DNA from: JAAYDY01 sp964500225
Lineage (GTDB): Bacteria > Planctomycetota > Phycisphaerae > FEN-1346 > JAACEH01
Direction of reading: 5' to 3'
DNA: 64,000 nucleotides
Assembly (NCBI GenBank): GCA_964500225.1
Contig: CAZCOA010000008.1
Coordinates: forward strand, 13,123-77,122
The stretch's first letter is position 1. Every line of letters starts with the position of its first letter. Under the pieces are notes generated by a model. The model was not told where the DNA came from and did no database searches. It saw only the letters and a list, made by a program, of their open reading frames with translations. Made by a program: the position numbers and the translations under genes. Shown piece after piece: positions 42,866 through 52,618 of this stretch.

Positions 42866-45676
42866 ATGGCCGAATCGCGAATTCGCAGCTTCAGCCGCTG
42901 GAAGGCTCTGATCGTCGGACTCGCTCTGACGGGGTTCGTCACGGCCCTGGGCGGCGCGATCCCCAAGCTCCGTCTCATGGAGTCCAAGGGCCAGGACATT
43001 CTCCTGTGGGATCTGCGGCCGCGGCAGAACGTCTCGCCCGAGGTGACCATCGTCGGCATCGATGACAATGCCCTGGAGATGATCGGCCGGTGGCCCTGGT
43101 CGTGGCGCGAGCTGGCCGGCATCATCGACAGTCTGTCGCGTCTGGGCGCGCGGCTGATCGTGCTGGATATCACGTTTCCGCGGCGTCCCGATTACGAGAT
43201 TCCGCGCGGCGCGACGCCCGCCGAACAGGTTCGCCCCGTGGATCCGGTACCCTATCTGGAGGACGCCCTCCGCCGCAGCGGCCGGGTCATCCTCACCTAC
43301 TCCGTCCATTCGCGCGAAGCCATTACCGATCCGCTGTACCACAGCATCGAAGACGCCCTGTCGGCCGAGCCGGGCCTGAACCGCGTGCATCTGGCAGAGC
43401 GACTCGGAACTGACCCGGCCAAGATCGACCGCTATTTCCACCTGGCCCTGCGGCGGGCGTTGGAGCGGCACCTGACGGCCGCCCTGCCGCTGGACGCTAC
43501 GGCCGCCGACGCGCAGGCGGTGTTGGACAAGGCCTTCGCCGCCCTGCCGGACGCCGAACGGGCCGAGCGGGCCTTCTCGCGCGAACTGGCCGTGGACGCC
43601 TTTCTCCGCCAACAGGCCGTCCTGGCCACCGGCTCCGTGCATCTGGAGAGCGACGACCCGTCCTGGTCCGTGCCCGAGGCGGCCCGCATCGACGGGCCCC
43701 TGGTGGAACTGACCCGGGCCGCCTTGGCCACGGGATTCGCCAATGTGCAGCCCGACGGCGACGGCGTCATGCGCCGCATTCCATTGGCCATCCGGTTCGG
43801 CGACCGCGCGCTGCCGCAACTGGCCCTCCAGACGGCGATGCACGCCATGGGCGCCGGCAACTTCACACTGCGCCGCACGGCTGCGGATCGCATGGAAATC
43901 TGTCGCCCCGACGGGACAACGATCGCCGTGCCCGTCGGTCCCGACGGACAGATGGTGGTCAACTGGACCGAGAGCACGCTCGTCGGCGGCAAGATCGCCG
44001 ATACCGGAACGCAATTCCGGCGGCTCCAGATCGGCAAGGTGTACGAGTTGTACGATCTTCAGCGGCTGGAGGACGAATACCACGAGATGATGCAGTCGGC
44101 CGCGGAGCGGTTCGGCCGCGGCGACGAGCGCCGCGCGGCCTGGCGCCGCTTGGCGGATGCCCTGGCCTCGGCCGCAACGCCCGAGAAGGTGACCGAGCTG
44201 GACGACTTGCTGGCCGACATTGACGCCGATGTGGAGATGCAGTTGCGGATGTCGCTCAGCAACGGCAAGCCGCCGGGCATGGGCGACGACGAGTTCGAAC
44301 GTCTGCGCAAGGTGTCCTCGCGTTTCCTGGCGTACCAGGAAACGCGCGACAAGGAACGCCGGCGCCGCCGCACCCTGGAAACCGACCTGGCCGACTACGT
44401 CCGCGACCGCATCTGCTTTGTGGGAATGACCGCCACGAGCCTGGCCCCGGACCTCAAGCCGACGCCGATCCACAAACAGTATCCCGGCGTGGCGGCCCAC
44501 GTGTCGATCACCGACAACTTCCTCCGCCGCCGGTTCGTCCGCGAGATCGGCATCGGTCCGGCCGTAGCCGTCATGCTCGCTGCGGGCCTGCTGGTTACGC
44601 TGCTGAGCGCGTCGCTGCCGACGCTGCGGGCCGTCGTCCTCAGCGTGGCCGGGCTGGCCGCGTATCACCTGTTGTGCGTCCACCTGTTCCGCCACAACGG
44701 CTTGCTCGTGCCGATCCTGGGGGTGTGGCTGGCCGGGTTGACGGCCCTGCTCGGCGTCATGACGTACCGCGAGTTGACCGAAGGCCGCCACCGCCGTTGG
44801 ATCACCGGCGTCTTCAAGCAGTACACCTCGGGCAAGCTCGTAGACGCCTTGGTGACGAACCCCGAGATGCTCAGCCTGGGCGGCCAGCGGCGGGAGATGA
44901 CGGTCTATTTCAGCGACATTGCCGGCTTCACGTCCATCAGCGAAAAGCTCGACGCGCCGACGCTGGTGGCGTTTCTCCAGGAGTACCTGGAGGAGGCCAC
45001 CGACCGGCTGCTGGATCAGGACGCCACGCTCGACAAGTACGAGGGCGACGCGATTCTGGCGTTCTTCGGCGCGCCGGTGGCCATGACCGACCACGCTGTG
45101 CGGTGTCTGCGTGCAGCCCTGGCCCACCTGCGGGCTCTCGGCGACATCGACCGCCGCCTGCGCGACAAGGGACTGATGCCCGAAGGAGCCCGGCTTCGTA
45201 TCCGCGTCGGCATCGCCACGGGGCCGATGGTCGTCGGCAACATCGGGTCATCGCGGCGGTTCGATTACACGGTCATCGGCGACACGGTCAACGTCGGCGC
45301 GCGGCTGGAGGGGGCCAACCGTTTCTTCGGCACCACCGTGCTGATGACCGGCGAGACCCGCCGCCAGGTGGGCGACGAGTTCCTGGTTCGACGGATCGGC
45401 CTGGTCCGCGTCGTGGGTCGCGCCGAACCGATTGACGTCTGGGAACTCCTGGACGACCAGCGGCCCGACGCCCGGGCCGGTCTGGACCTCTACGAGGCCG
45501 CCATGAAAGACTTCGAGGAAGGCTGGCTCGCCGAGGCCAAGGCCAAGTTCGAGGACGTACTGAAGGTTCGCCCCGGCGACGGCCCCACTCAGGCCTACCT
45601 CAACCGCATCGACGCCATGATCCGCGACGACATCTCCTCGCGTCCCGGGCCGTGGGACCTGCTGACCAAGGGCTGA
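42866..45676 (+). CDS. CHASE2-domain class III adenylate cyclase
   Basis: A 936-residue membrane receptor cyclase. An N-terminal membrane helix (about residues 12-33) is followed by a large extracytoplasmic CHASE2 domain (VTIVGIDDNALEMIGRWPW to CFVGMTATSLAPDLKPTPIH), three membrane helices (about 562-635) and a cytosolic class III cyclase. The metal-binding Asp684 and Asp728, the adenine-selecting Lys724 (in LDKYEGD) with the Asp in RFDYTVIGD, and the transition-state Asn and Arg in DTVNVGARLEG are all present, so it should make cAMP. The C-terminal 70 residues form a short TPR-like helix pair. AGGAG lies about 15 bases upstream. It lies just after a strong terminator, so it may depend on read-through. 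Confidence 0.95.
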   Translation: MAESRIRSFSRWKALIVGLALTGFVTALGGAIPKLRLMESKGQDILLWDLRPRQNVSPEVTIVGIDDNALEMIGRWPWSWRELAGIIDSLSRLGARLIVLDITFPRRPDYEIPRGATPAEQVRPVDPVPYLEDALRRSGRVILTYSVHSREAITDPLYHSIEDALSAEPGLNRVHLAERLGTDPAKIDRYFHLALRRALERHLTAALPLDATAADAQAVLDKAFAALPDAERAERAFSRELAVDAFLRQQAVLATGSVHLESDDPSWSVPEAARIDGPLVELTRAALATGFANVQPDGDGVMRRIPLAIRFGDRALPQLALQTAMHAMGAGNFTLRRTAADRMEICRPDGTTIAVPVGPDGQMVVNWTESTLVGGKIADTGTQFRRLQIGKVYELYDLQRLEDEYHEMMQSAAERFGRGDERRAAWRRLADALASAATPEKVTELDDLLADIDADVEMQLRMSLSNGKPPGMGDDEFERLRKVSSRFLAYQETRDKERRRRRTLETDLADYVRDRICFVGMTATSLAPDLKPTPIHKQYPGVAAHVSITDNFLRRRFVREIGIGPAVAVMLAAGLLVTLLSASLPTLRAVVLSVAGLAAYHLLCVHLFRHNGLLVPILGVWLAGLTALLGVMTYRELTEGRHRRWITGVFKQYTSGKLVDALVTNPEMLSLGGQRREMTVYFSDIAGFTSISEKLDAPTLVAFLQEYLEEATDRLLDQDATLDKYEGDAILAFFGAPVAMTDHAVRCLRAALAHLRALGDIDRRLRDKGLMPEGARLRIRVGIATGPMVVGNIGSSRRFDYTVIGDTVNVGARLEGANRFFGTTVLMTGETRRQVGDEFLVRRIGLVRVVGRAEPIDVWELLDDQRPDARAGLDLYEAAMKDFEEGWLAEAKAKFEDVLKVRPGDGPTQAYLNRIDAMIRDDISSRPGPWDLLTKG

Positions 45677-45735
45677 TCCCGCCGTAGCGTCAGAATTGCA
45701 CCGCCCCTGAATTTCTCAAACAGCCGGAAATACTC

Positions 45736-45764
45736 TTGCTAGCAACACTTGCAGTCGCTATAGT
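45736..45764 (+). promoter_or_regulatory. predicted promoter of the TetR-efflux operon
   Basis: TTGCTA (45736-45741), a 17-base spacer and TATAGT (45759-45764). The start point is predicted near 45771, inside the dyad described next. Confidence 0.65.
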
Positions 45765-45766
45765 GG

Positions 45767-45783
45767 TTAAATAGTCGATTGAA
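45767..45783. promoter_or_regulatory. putative TetR-family operator
   Basis: TTAAATAGTCGATTGAA is a 17-base imperfect palindrome with six of eight paired positions complementary around a central T. It covers the predicted start site, the usual position for autorepression. Confidence 0.5.
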
Positions 45784-45812
45784 TTGGCCATTTGACACTG
45801 GAGACCCTCAGA

Positions 45813-46484
45813 ATGGCATGCAACGAAGCCACGCCGGGCGGCGGAACCCGGGAGCGATTGCTTCAGAGTGCCTGCGAGGTATTTGCAGCCAAAGGGTACC
45901 GTGAGGCGACCATCGCGGAGATCTGCGAACGAGCCGGTGCGAACATTGCAGCGGTGAACTACTATTTCCGCGACAAGGCGTCGCTGTATGTGGAGGCGTG
46001 GCGGGTGTCGTTTCAGGAATCCATCGCGCGCCACCCGCCGGACGGCGGCGTGCCGCCCGATGCGTCGGCCGAGGAGCGGCTCTGCGGACGCATCCGGGCG
46101 TTGGTTCACCGCGTCGCCGATGTTCAGAGCAACGAATTCCGTATCATCCACAAGGAACTCGCCCAGCCGACGGGGCTGTTGGCCGAGGTGATGGCCGAGT
46201 CGATCAATCCGATCCGCCAGGGGCTGGAGGAGCTGGTTCGCGAGTTGATCGGCCCGGGCGCGTCGGCGGAAGAAATCCGCCTGTGCCAGATGAGCGTCCG
46301 GGCCCAGTGTTTCGACATAATGATCCACCGGCAACGTCCTCCCCTGGCCCGCGGACCAGATCCCCTGCCGGCCCAGCCTCTGGACGTGAACGTGGTGGCC
46401 GATCACATCGCCCGGTTCAGCCTGGCAGGAATTCGTGACATGCGGCAGCGCATCATGGAGCGGCGGTCGGCAACGCAGTCGTAG
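45813..46484 (+). CDS. TetR-family regulator, CecR (DUF1956) type
   Basis: A 223-residue transcription factor. The N-terminal TetR helix-turn-helix is clear (RERLLQSACEVFAAKGYREA, IAEICERAGANIAAVNYYF). The C-terminal domain (EFRIIHKELAQPTGLLAEVM) matches the DUF1956/CecR group, whose E. coli member represses an HlyD-ABC efflux operon. Start ATG at 45813 lies nine bases after GGAG; an upstream TTG is less likely. It is the first gene of the efflux operon, 44 bases before the adaptor gene, with a palindrome over its promoter, so it most likely represses its own operon and responds to a pump substrate. Confidence 0.9.
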   Translation: MACNEATPGGGTRERLLQSACEVFAAKGYREATIAEICERAGANIAAVNYYFRDKASLYVEAWRVSFQESIARHPPDGGVPPDASAEERLCGRIRALVHRVADVQSNEFRIIHKELAQPTGLLAEVMAESINPIRQGLEELVRELIGPGASAEEIRLCQMSVRAQCFDIMIHRQRPPLARGPDPLPAQPLDVNVVADHIARFSLAGIRDMRQRIMERRSATQS

Positions 46485-46528
46485 GCCGGCTCGCGGACCG
46501 CTGCTCTCGGAGTGCAGAAGGAGTGGCA

Positions 46529-47773
46529 ATGAAAAGAACGGTAACGTTGGTTCTGGTGCTGGCGGTTCTCGGCGGGCTGGGATGGCTCGTGCACCGGCGT
46601 CTGACGGAGGCCGCGTCCGACAAGGGCCCGGACGGTCCGCCGGCCACGCCGGTGGCCGTGGCCGAGGTGCGTCGAGGGCTGATCCGCGACGTGCAGACGT
46701 TCACCGGGACGCTCTTGCCGGCGGCGCAGTTTGTGGTGTCGCCCAAGACGGCCGGACGTCTGGAGACCCTGACCGTGGACATCGGCGACGAGGTCACCAG
46801 CGGCACGCTCATCGCCACGCTGGACGACCAGGAGTACGAGCGTCTGGTGGAAGTGGCGCAGGCCGAGCGTGACGTGGCCCAGGCCAACGTCGAGGAAGCC
46901 GCCAGCACTCTGGAGATGGCCCGCCGCGAATACGATCGGGCCAAGGCACTTCAAGCCAAGGGCATTGCCAGCCCGGCCGAATTGGACACGGCGGAGACGC
47001 AATTCAAGGCGGCCGACGCCAAACTCAAGGTGGCCCAGGCACAGGTGAGCCAGCGTGAAGCCGCTCTGCACGCGGCACAGGTGCGGCTTGGATACACGCG
47101 GATCGCGCCCGAGTGGTCCGAGGGCGCCGCGACGTGGGTCGTCGGAGAACGGTTCGCCGACCAGGGCGACATGCTGAGGGCCAACGATCCGATCGTCTCG
47201 CTGCTGGACCTCAGCACCGTCAAGGCTGTCGTGCACGTGACGGAGCGCGACTATCCGAAGATCACCGTCGGTCAGCGCGTCCTGGTGACGACCGACGCCT
47301 TTGGCGACCGGACCTTCGAGGGCCGCGTGGCTCGCCTGTCGCCGGTCGTCAAGGAAACCTCGCGCCAGGCTCGCGTCGAGGTGTCCGTCCCAAACCCAGA
47401 GCGGTTATTGAAGGCGGGGATGTTCGTGCGTGCCCAGATCGAGTTCGACCGTCGCCAGGATGCCGTGATCGTGCCGAGCGACGCCGTCGTCAGGCGCAAC
47501 GAGCAGGTCGGCGTGTTCCTGGCAGACCTGGAAGCGGGCGTGGCCTGGTTTGTTCCGATCGAGGTGGGCATTGTCGAAGGCGAGATGACGGAAATCCGCC
47601 GCCCGGCCCTGTCGGGGCTGGTCGTGGTGCTGGGGCAGCACCTGCTTGAGGATGGCGGGCGGATTGTTGTGCCGACCCAGGAATCGAAACCGGCAGCGGC
47701 CACGCAGGGCGCCGCAACGGACTCAGCGACGAAACAACCGGCGGCGCCGTCCGCGGGAGGTCCGACGCGATGA
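46529..47773 (+). CDS. RND efflux periplasmic adaptor (membrane-fusion) protein
   Basis: A 414-residue adaptor with an N-terminal membrane anchor (residues 4-20), a lipoyl-like half-motif (TGTLLPAAQFVVSPKTAGRL), a long coiled-coil hairpin (about 105-175, QAERDVAQANVEEAASTLEM), the second lipoyl half and a beta-barrel domain (VVHVTERDYPKITVGQRVLV). It should bridge the inner-membrane RND pump and the outer-membrane channel. Start ATG at 46529 lies after AAGGAG. The stop overlaps the pump gene by ATGA. The Ala/Thr-rich tail after residue 385 is unusual but low in complexity. Confidence 0.95.
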   Translation: MKRTVTLVLVLAVLGGLGWLVHRRLTEAASDKGPDGPPATPVAVAEVRRGLIRDVQTFTGTLLPAAQFVVSPKTAGRLETLTVDIGDEVTSGTLIATLDDQEYERLVEVAQAERDVAQANVEEAASTLEMARREYDRAKALQAKGIASPAELDTAETQFKAADAKLKVAQAQVSQREAALHAAQVRLGYTRIAPEWSEGAATWVVGERFADQGDMLRANDPIVSLLDLSTVKAVVHVTERDYPKITVGQRVLVTTDAFGDRTFEGRVARLSPVVKETSRQARVEVSVPNPERLLKAGMFVRAQIEFDRRQDAVIVPSDAVVRRNEQVGVFLADLEAGVAWFVPIEVGIVEGEMTEIRRPALSGLVVVLGQHLLEDGGRIVVPTQESKPAAATQGAATDSATKQPAAPSAGGPTR

Positions 47774-50700
47774 ACATCTCCCGCTTTACAGTGCATCGTC
47801 CGGTATTCACAACGATGGTCACACTGGTGGTGGTGCTGCTGGGCCTGGTGGCGCTGCTGCGGCTGCCGGTGGACCTGATGCCGGACATATCGTATCCGAC
47901 GTTGAGCGTTTCGACGAGCTACGAGAACGCCAGCCCGGAGGAGATCGAGGAACTCATCACCAAGCCGATCGAAGAGGCGCTCAGTGCCGTGCCGGGGGTG
48001 GAGGAAGTGGCCTCGACGTCGGTCGAAGGGGCCAGCAGCATCACCGTCAAGTTCTCGTGGGGAACGGACCTGGACGCCGCGGCCAACGACGTGCGGGACC
48101 GGTTGGACCGGGTGATCCCGCGGTTGCCGGACGATGCCGACCGGCCGGTGCTCCGGAAATTCGATCTGGCGAGTTTCCCGATCCTGATCCTGGGCGCCTC
48201 GAGCGAACTGGATCCGGTTCAGATGCGCGAATTGATCGAAGACCAGGTCAAGTACCGGATCGAGCGCGTCCCCGGCGTGGCGGCCATGGACATCTGGGGC
48301 GGCCTCAGCCGCGAGATTCACGTCAACATTCACGCCGACCGGATCAAGGCGCTGGGTCTGTCGCTGGAGGAGATCATGCAGCGGCTCAGGGCCGGCAACG
48401 TGAACGTTCCGGCCGGGTCGCTCGACCGCGGCAGCTTCGGCGTGATGGTCCGAACGCAGGGCACGTTCACCAGCATCGATCAGATTCGCCGCACGGTGAT
48501 CGGTTCGCCGGACGGCGTGCCGGTGGAACTGGGATCGGTGGCCGACGTGGAAGACTCGTGGGAAAAGGTTTCGCGGATCGTTCGCGTGAACGGTCGGTCG
48601 GGCATCCGGCTGTCGGTGAACAAGCAGTCGGGCAAGAATACGGTCGAAGTGGCCCGGGGCGTCCTGGCCGAAATCGAGGCCATAAACCGCGACCTGCCGC
48701 AATTGCGCCTGGTGCCGATCATCGACTCGTCGGACTACATCCAGCGGTCGATCTCGAACGTCGGTTCGTCGGCTGTTTACGGTGGGTCGCTGGCGGTGCT
48801 GGTGCTGCTGGTGTTCCTGCGCAGCCTGCGGAGCACGGCGGTCATCGCCACGGCGATCCCGGTGTCAATCATCGCGACGTTCGCGCTGATGTACTTCGGG
48901 AATTTCACGCTCAACATCATGACGCTGGGCGGTCTGGCACTGGGCATCGGCATGCTGCTGGACAACTCGATCGTCGTACTGGAGAACATCCACCGCCTGC
49001 ACGAGTCGGGCCGCAAGCCGACCGAAGCGGCCGTGGACGGCGCCGGCGAGGTGACCTCGGCGATCATCTCGAGCACGCTGACGACGCTGGCGGTGTTCCT
49101 GCCGCTGGTGTTCGTCCGCGGCATGAGCGGCGTCATGTTCAAGGAGCTGTCGTTCGTCGTGTCGTTCAGCCTGTTGTGCTCGCTGGGCGTGGCATTGACG
49201 CTGGTTCCCATGCTGGCGGCCAAACTGCTGCGGCGCGAGGAACAAAAGGAAATCCGCGACACGCTTGGACATCGCTTGTATATGCTCACCGGCGCTGCGT
49301 TTGCGGCCGTCGAGAGCAGCTACAAAGACATCCTGCACTGGGCTCTGTCGCACCGGCCGACGGTCATCGTCGCGTCGTTGGCGGTGCTGGGCGGAAGTCT
49401 GGCGCTGTATCCGCTGATCGGCAGCGAACTGATGCCGGCGACCGACGAGAGCGAAATCCGCATCAGCGCTGAGATGGCCGTGGGCACCCGCGTGGAGGTC
49501 GTGTCGGAGCACATGCGCGCGGTGGAACGGATCGTCGAGCAGACGATCCGGCCCGAGGAAATCAAAAGCATGGTCGTTAGCGCCGGCGGCAATCCCTGGC
49601 AAAGTGGGGGAAGCCATGTGTGCGAGATGCGCATAGGGCTGGTGCCGATCAGCCAGCGGACACGGTCGAGCGAACAGATCGCCGTGGAGCTACGCAAGCG
49701 GCTGGGCAAATTACCCGGCATGGCGATCCGCACGCGGGCGGGCCAGGGGATGGTGGGGCGCATGATGGGCGGCTCGGGCGGCAACAGCGTGCAGATCGAC
49801 ATCCGGGGCCACGATCTTCGGATCGCCGACGAGCTGGCCGCGCGGGTCCGCACGATCGTCGAGGGAGTGCCCGGGGTAACCGACACCCAGCTCAGCCGCG
49901 AGTCGGGCACGCCGGAAGAGTTCATTCACATCGACCGCGACAAGGCGGCCGACCTGGGCGTGTCGGTCGAGCAGATCGCGGACATGCTCCAGACGGCTCT
50001 GGGCGGCACGACGGCCGGCTACTTCCGCGAGGGCGGCGACGAGTACGCCATTCTTGTCAAGCTCAAGGACGCCGAGCGGCACACGATCCGGGACATTCTC
50101 GACCTGACGCTTCTGAACCGCAACGGCGAGTCGGTCGTGCTGAGCAATGTGGTCTCGAGCGAACCTCAGACCGGCCCCGTGAAGATCGAACGCAAGGACC
50201 AGGAACGGCTGGTCACGGTCTCGGCAAACATCTCGGGCCGCGACCTCGGCAGCGTGCTGGCCGACGTTCAGGAGAGACTCCGCAGCGTCCCTCGGCCGCA
50301 GGGCTTCGCCATCGTCTTCAGCGGCGACTACGAGGACCAAGTGGAGGCCGAGCGCGAGTTGCTGCTCAGCTTCGTGCTGGCGCTGGTCCTGGTGTACATG
50401 GTCATGGCCTGCCAGTTTGAGTCGCTCCGCGACCCGTTCGTCGTGATGTTCAGCGTGCCCCTGGCGGCCGTGGGCGTGCTGCTGATTCTGTTCCTCACCA
50501 AGACGACATTCAACATCCAATCCTACATCGGCTGCATCATGCTGGGCGGCATCGTGGTCAACAATGCGATCATCCTGGTGGACCACATCAACCTGCTGCG
50601 ACGGCGCGACGGCATGGCCCTGCGCGACGCGATCGAGGAGGCGGGGCGTCGCCGGCTCCGGCCGATCATGATGACCGCCCTGACGACCGTGTTCGGCCTG

Positions 50701-50865
50701 GTGCCGATGGCGCTGGGGCTCGGCGAGAGCGGCGAGGCCCAGGCGCCGCTGGCCCGGGCGGTGATCGGCGGGCTGGCCAGTTCGACGCTGATCACGCTCC
50801 TGGTCGTGCCGGTGGTGTACAGCATCTTCGAACGCAAGAAACCTCAGACGGAGGTTGTCGAATGA
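47770..50865 (+). CDS. RND efflux pump permease (HAE1-like)
   Basis: A 1031-residue proton-driven export pump of the AcrB class with twelve predicted membrane helices in two halves. The N-terminus SRFTVHRPVFTTMVTLVVV and porter domain motifs (YENASPEEIEELITKPIEEA; VPGVEEVASTS) are typical. In helix 4 the proton-relay segment is LLDNSIVVLEN, with Asp398 followed by Asn399 rather than a second Asp. In helix 10 the AcrB lysine position is within VVNNAIILVD, so Lys is absent. Such DN/NN variants occur in many HAE-type pumps. Substrates cannot be read from the sequence. Both ends overlap neighbours by four bases, giving a tightly coupled tripartite operon. Confidence 0.95.
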   Translation: MNISRFTVHRPVFTTMVTLVVVLLGLVALLRLPVDLMPDISYPTLSVSTSYENASPEEIEELITKPIEEALSAVPGVEEVASTSVEGASSITVKFSWGTDLDAAANDVRDRLDRVIPRLPDDADRPVLRKFDLASFPILILGASSELDPVQMRELIEDQVKYRIERVPGVAAMDIWGGLSREIHVNIHADRIKALGLSLEEIMQRLRAGNVNVPAGSLDRGSFGVMVRTQGTFTSIDQIRRTVIGSPDGVPVELGSVADVEDSWEKVSRIVRVNGRSGIRLSVNKQSGKNTVEVARGVLAEIEAINRDLPQLRLVPIIDSSDYIQRSISNVGSSAVYGGSLAVLVLLVFLRSLRSTAVIATAIPVSIIATFALMYFGNFTLNIMTLGGLALGIGMLLDNSIVVLENIHRLHESGRKPTEAAVDGAGEVTSAIISSTLTTLAVFLPLVFVRGMSGVMFKELSFVVSFSLLCSLGVALTLVPMLAAKLLRREEQKEIRDTLGHRLYMLTGAAFAAVESSYKDILHWALSHRPTVIVASLAVLGGSLALYPLIGSELMPATDESEIRISAEMAVGTRVEVVSEHMRAVERIVEQTIRPEEIKSMVVSAGGNPWQSGGSHVCEMRIGLVPISQRTRSSEQIAVELRKRLGKLPGMAIRTRAGQGMVGRMMGGSGGNSVQIDIRGHDLRIADELAARVRTIVEGVPGVTDTQLSRESGTPEEFIHIDRDKAADLGVSVEQIADMLQTALGGTTAGYFREGGDEYAILVKLKDAERHTIRDILDLTLLNRNGESVVLSNVVSSEPQTGPVKIERKDQERLVTVSANISGRDLGSVLADVQERLRSVPRPQGFAIVFSGDYEDQVEAERELLLSFVLALVLVYMVMACQFESLRDPFVVMFSVPLAAVGVLLILFLTKTTFNIQSYIGCIMLGGIVVNNAIILVDHINLLRRRDGMALRDAIEEAGRRRLRPIMMTALTTVFGLVPMALGLGESGEAQAPLARAVIGGLASSTLITLLVVPVVYSIFERKKPQTEVVE

Positions 50866-52580
50866 GAATCCGAGTCTTGATCCATAACGGCCTGATCGCC
50901 ACAGCCATTGCGGCAGCCCGCGTCGTGGGGGTCGCACCCGTCGCCGCGGCCGTCGTCGCTGCCTGCGGCGGATGTCTGAGCACTGCCCCGATGCCGCCGC
51001 AGAGCGAAGCCATCGGCCCGATGACCGCGCAGCGGCGGGCCGAGTTGACGCAGCGGATCGAGGCTCTGGCCGCCCAGCGGCAAGCCGCGGCGGCGGCGAC
51101 TGGCCTGGGGACCGTGCCCGAGACGCCTGTGACCGTGCCGCCCGAGGGCACGCTTCGGCTGACCATCGAGCAGGCCATGCTGTTGGCCCTTCAGCACAAT
51201 CAGGCACTGGTGGTCGAGCGGCTCAATCCGTCCATCGCCCGCACCGCCGTCGAGATGGAGCGAGCCGTCTTCGATCCGGTGATGACCGCCGAGTATGCGC
51301 TCTCGCGGACCAAGGTTCACCCCGGCAAGCGTGTAAGCCAGATCAACGAGGGCGGCCTCCGCGACTCCGGCGGCAGCATCGGCGCCAGGCAGTATCTGCC
51401 GACGGGAACCACGATCGAGACGGAGTTGGCCACGGATCGCATACGCACGCTCGCTCCGGGACGCTACGATACCACCCGCGCGGGCCTGACGCTCACGCAG
51501 GCCCTGCTCCGCGGTTACGGCCTGGACGTAAACCTGGTCGGTCTGCGACAAGCGCGGCTCGATGTCTTGAGCAGCCGGTACGAGCTTCGCGGTTTCACGG
51601 AGGCACTGCTGGCGGCGGTGCAGGAGGCCTACTGGAACGACGTGTTGGCACAGCGACGCATCGCCATCTTCGAGGACTCGCTGAAGCTGGCCGAGAAGCA
51701 ACTCGACGAAACCAAGGAACGTATCAACGTCGGTCGGCTGGCCGAGACGGAGTTGGCCGCCGCCCAGGCCGAGGTCGCCCTGAGGCAGGAAAGTCTGATC
51801 AACGCGCGTAGCGCCCAGGCCACGGCACGGCTGAGATTGTTGCGGTTGCTGAACCCGCCCGGGGCCGGCCTGTGGTCCAGACCCATCGACACCGAGAGCC
51901 AACCTGCCGTTCCGCCGGTCGCCGGCGACGACGTGGAGGACCACGTGGCACTGGCCCTGCGGCTGCGAGGCGACCTGAACCAGGCTCGCCTGGGCGTCCA
52001 GCGCAACGACCTGGAGCTGGTCCGCACGCGTAACGGTCTGCTGCCGCGGATGGATCTGTTCGTCGCCCTGGGACGCAGCGGATACGCCGACTCCTTCAGC
52101 GCATCGGCCAAGGACCTCTTCGACGGCCATAGCCGCGACGCGACCGTCGGAATGGTGTTCGAGCTGCCGCCGCTGAATCGCGAGGCCCGCGCGCGGCACC
52201 AGCGAGCGGAACTGTCGCGTCAACAGGCCGCCGAGGCGCTGGCGAATCTCGAACAGCTCGTCCAGATGGATGTGCGGGCGGCGCACATCGAGGTACGGCG
52301 GACGCGGGAACAGGTGACGGCCACGGCCGCCACGCGGGCGCTTCAGGAAGAGAACCTTCGGGCGGAAACCGAGAAGTTCCGGGTCGGCAAGTCCACCTCG
52401 CTCCTCGTCGCTCAGGTGCAGCGCGACCTGCTCTCGGCCCAGATTGCCGAGATCGAGGCCGTCGTCAACCACATGATCGCCGTGGTGAACCTGTACCGCC
52501 TGGACGGCTCGCTGCTGATCCGCTGCGGCATCCAGGCTCCCGGCGACGAGCCCGTGACGCTCGACGGCGCCGGCCTGTAA
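50862..52580 (+). CDS. TolC-family outer-membrane efflux channel
   Basis: A 572-residue outer-membrane factor completing the tripartite pump. A hydrophobic alanine-rich N-terminus with a cysteine cluster (AACGGCLS) suggests a signal peptide and possible lipid attachment. Two OEP-type repeats follow, with LRLTIEQAMLLALQHNQALV near residue 105 and long amphipathic helices such as LNREARARHQRAELSRQQAA. The final helices run to KSTSLLVAQVQRDLLSAQIA. Its order after adaptor and pump is standard. It converges with the GH106-like gene after 38 bases. Confidence 0.92.
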   Translation: MRIRVLIHNGLIATAIAAARVVGVAPVAAAVVAACGGCLSTAPMPPQSEAIGPMTAQRRAELTQRIEALAAQRQAAAAATGLGTVPETPVTVPPEGTLRLTIEQAMLLALQHNQALVVERLNPSIARTAVEMERAVFDPVMTAEYALSRTKVHPGKRVSQINEGGLRDSGGSIGARQYLPTGTTIETELATDRIRTLAPGRYDTTRAGLTLTQALLRGYGLDVNLVGLRQARLDVLSSRYELRGFTEALLAAVQEAYWNDVLAQRRIAIFEDSLKLAEKQLDETKERINVGRLAETELAAAQAEVALRQESLINARSAQATARLRLLRLLNPPGAGLWSRPIDTESQPAVPPVAGDDVEDHVALALRLRGDLNQARLGVQRNDLELVRTRNGLLPRMDLFVALGRSGYADSFSASAKDLFDGHSRDATVGMVFELPPLNREARARHQRAELSRQQAAEALANLEQLVQMDVRAAHIEVRRTREQVTATAATRALQEENLRAETEKFRVGKSTSLLVAQVQRDLLSAQIAEIEAVVNHMIAVVNLYRLDGSLLIRCGIQAPGDEPVTLDGAGL

Positions 52581-52618
52581 ACCGGCGGCGCCCCGACAGC
52601 CCGTGATCCGATTCCGGC

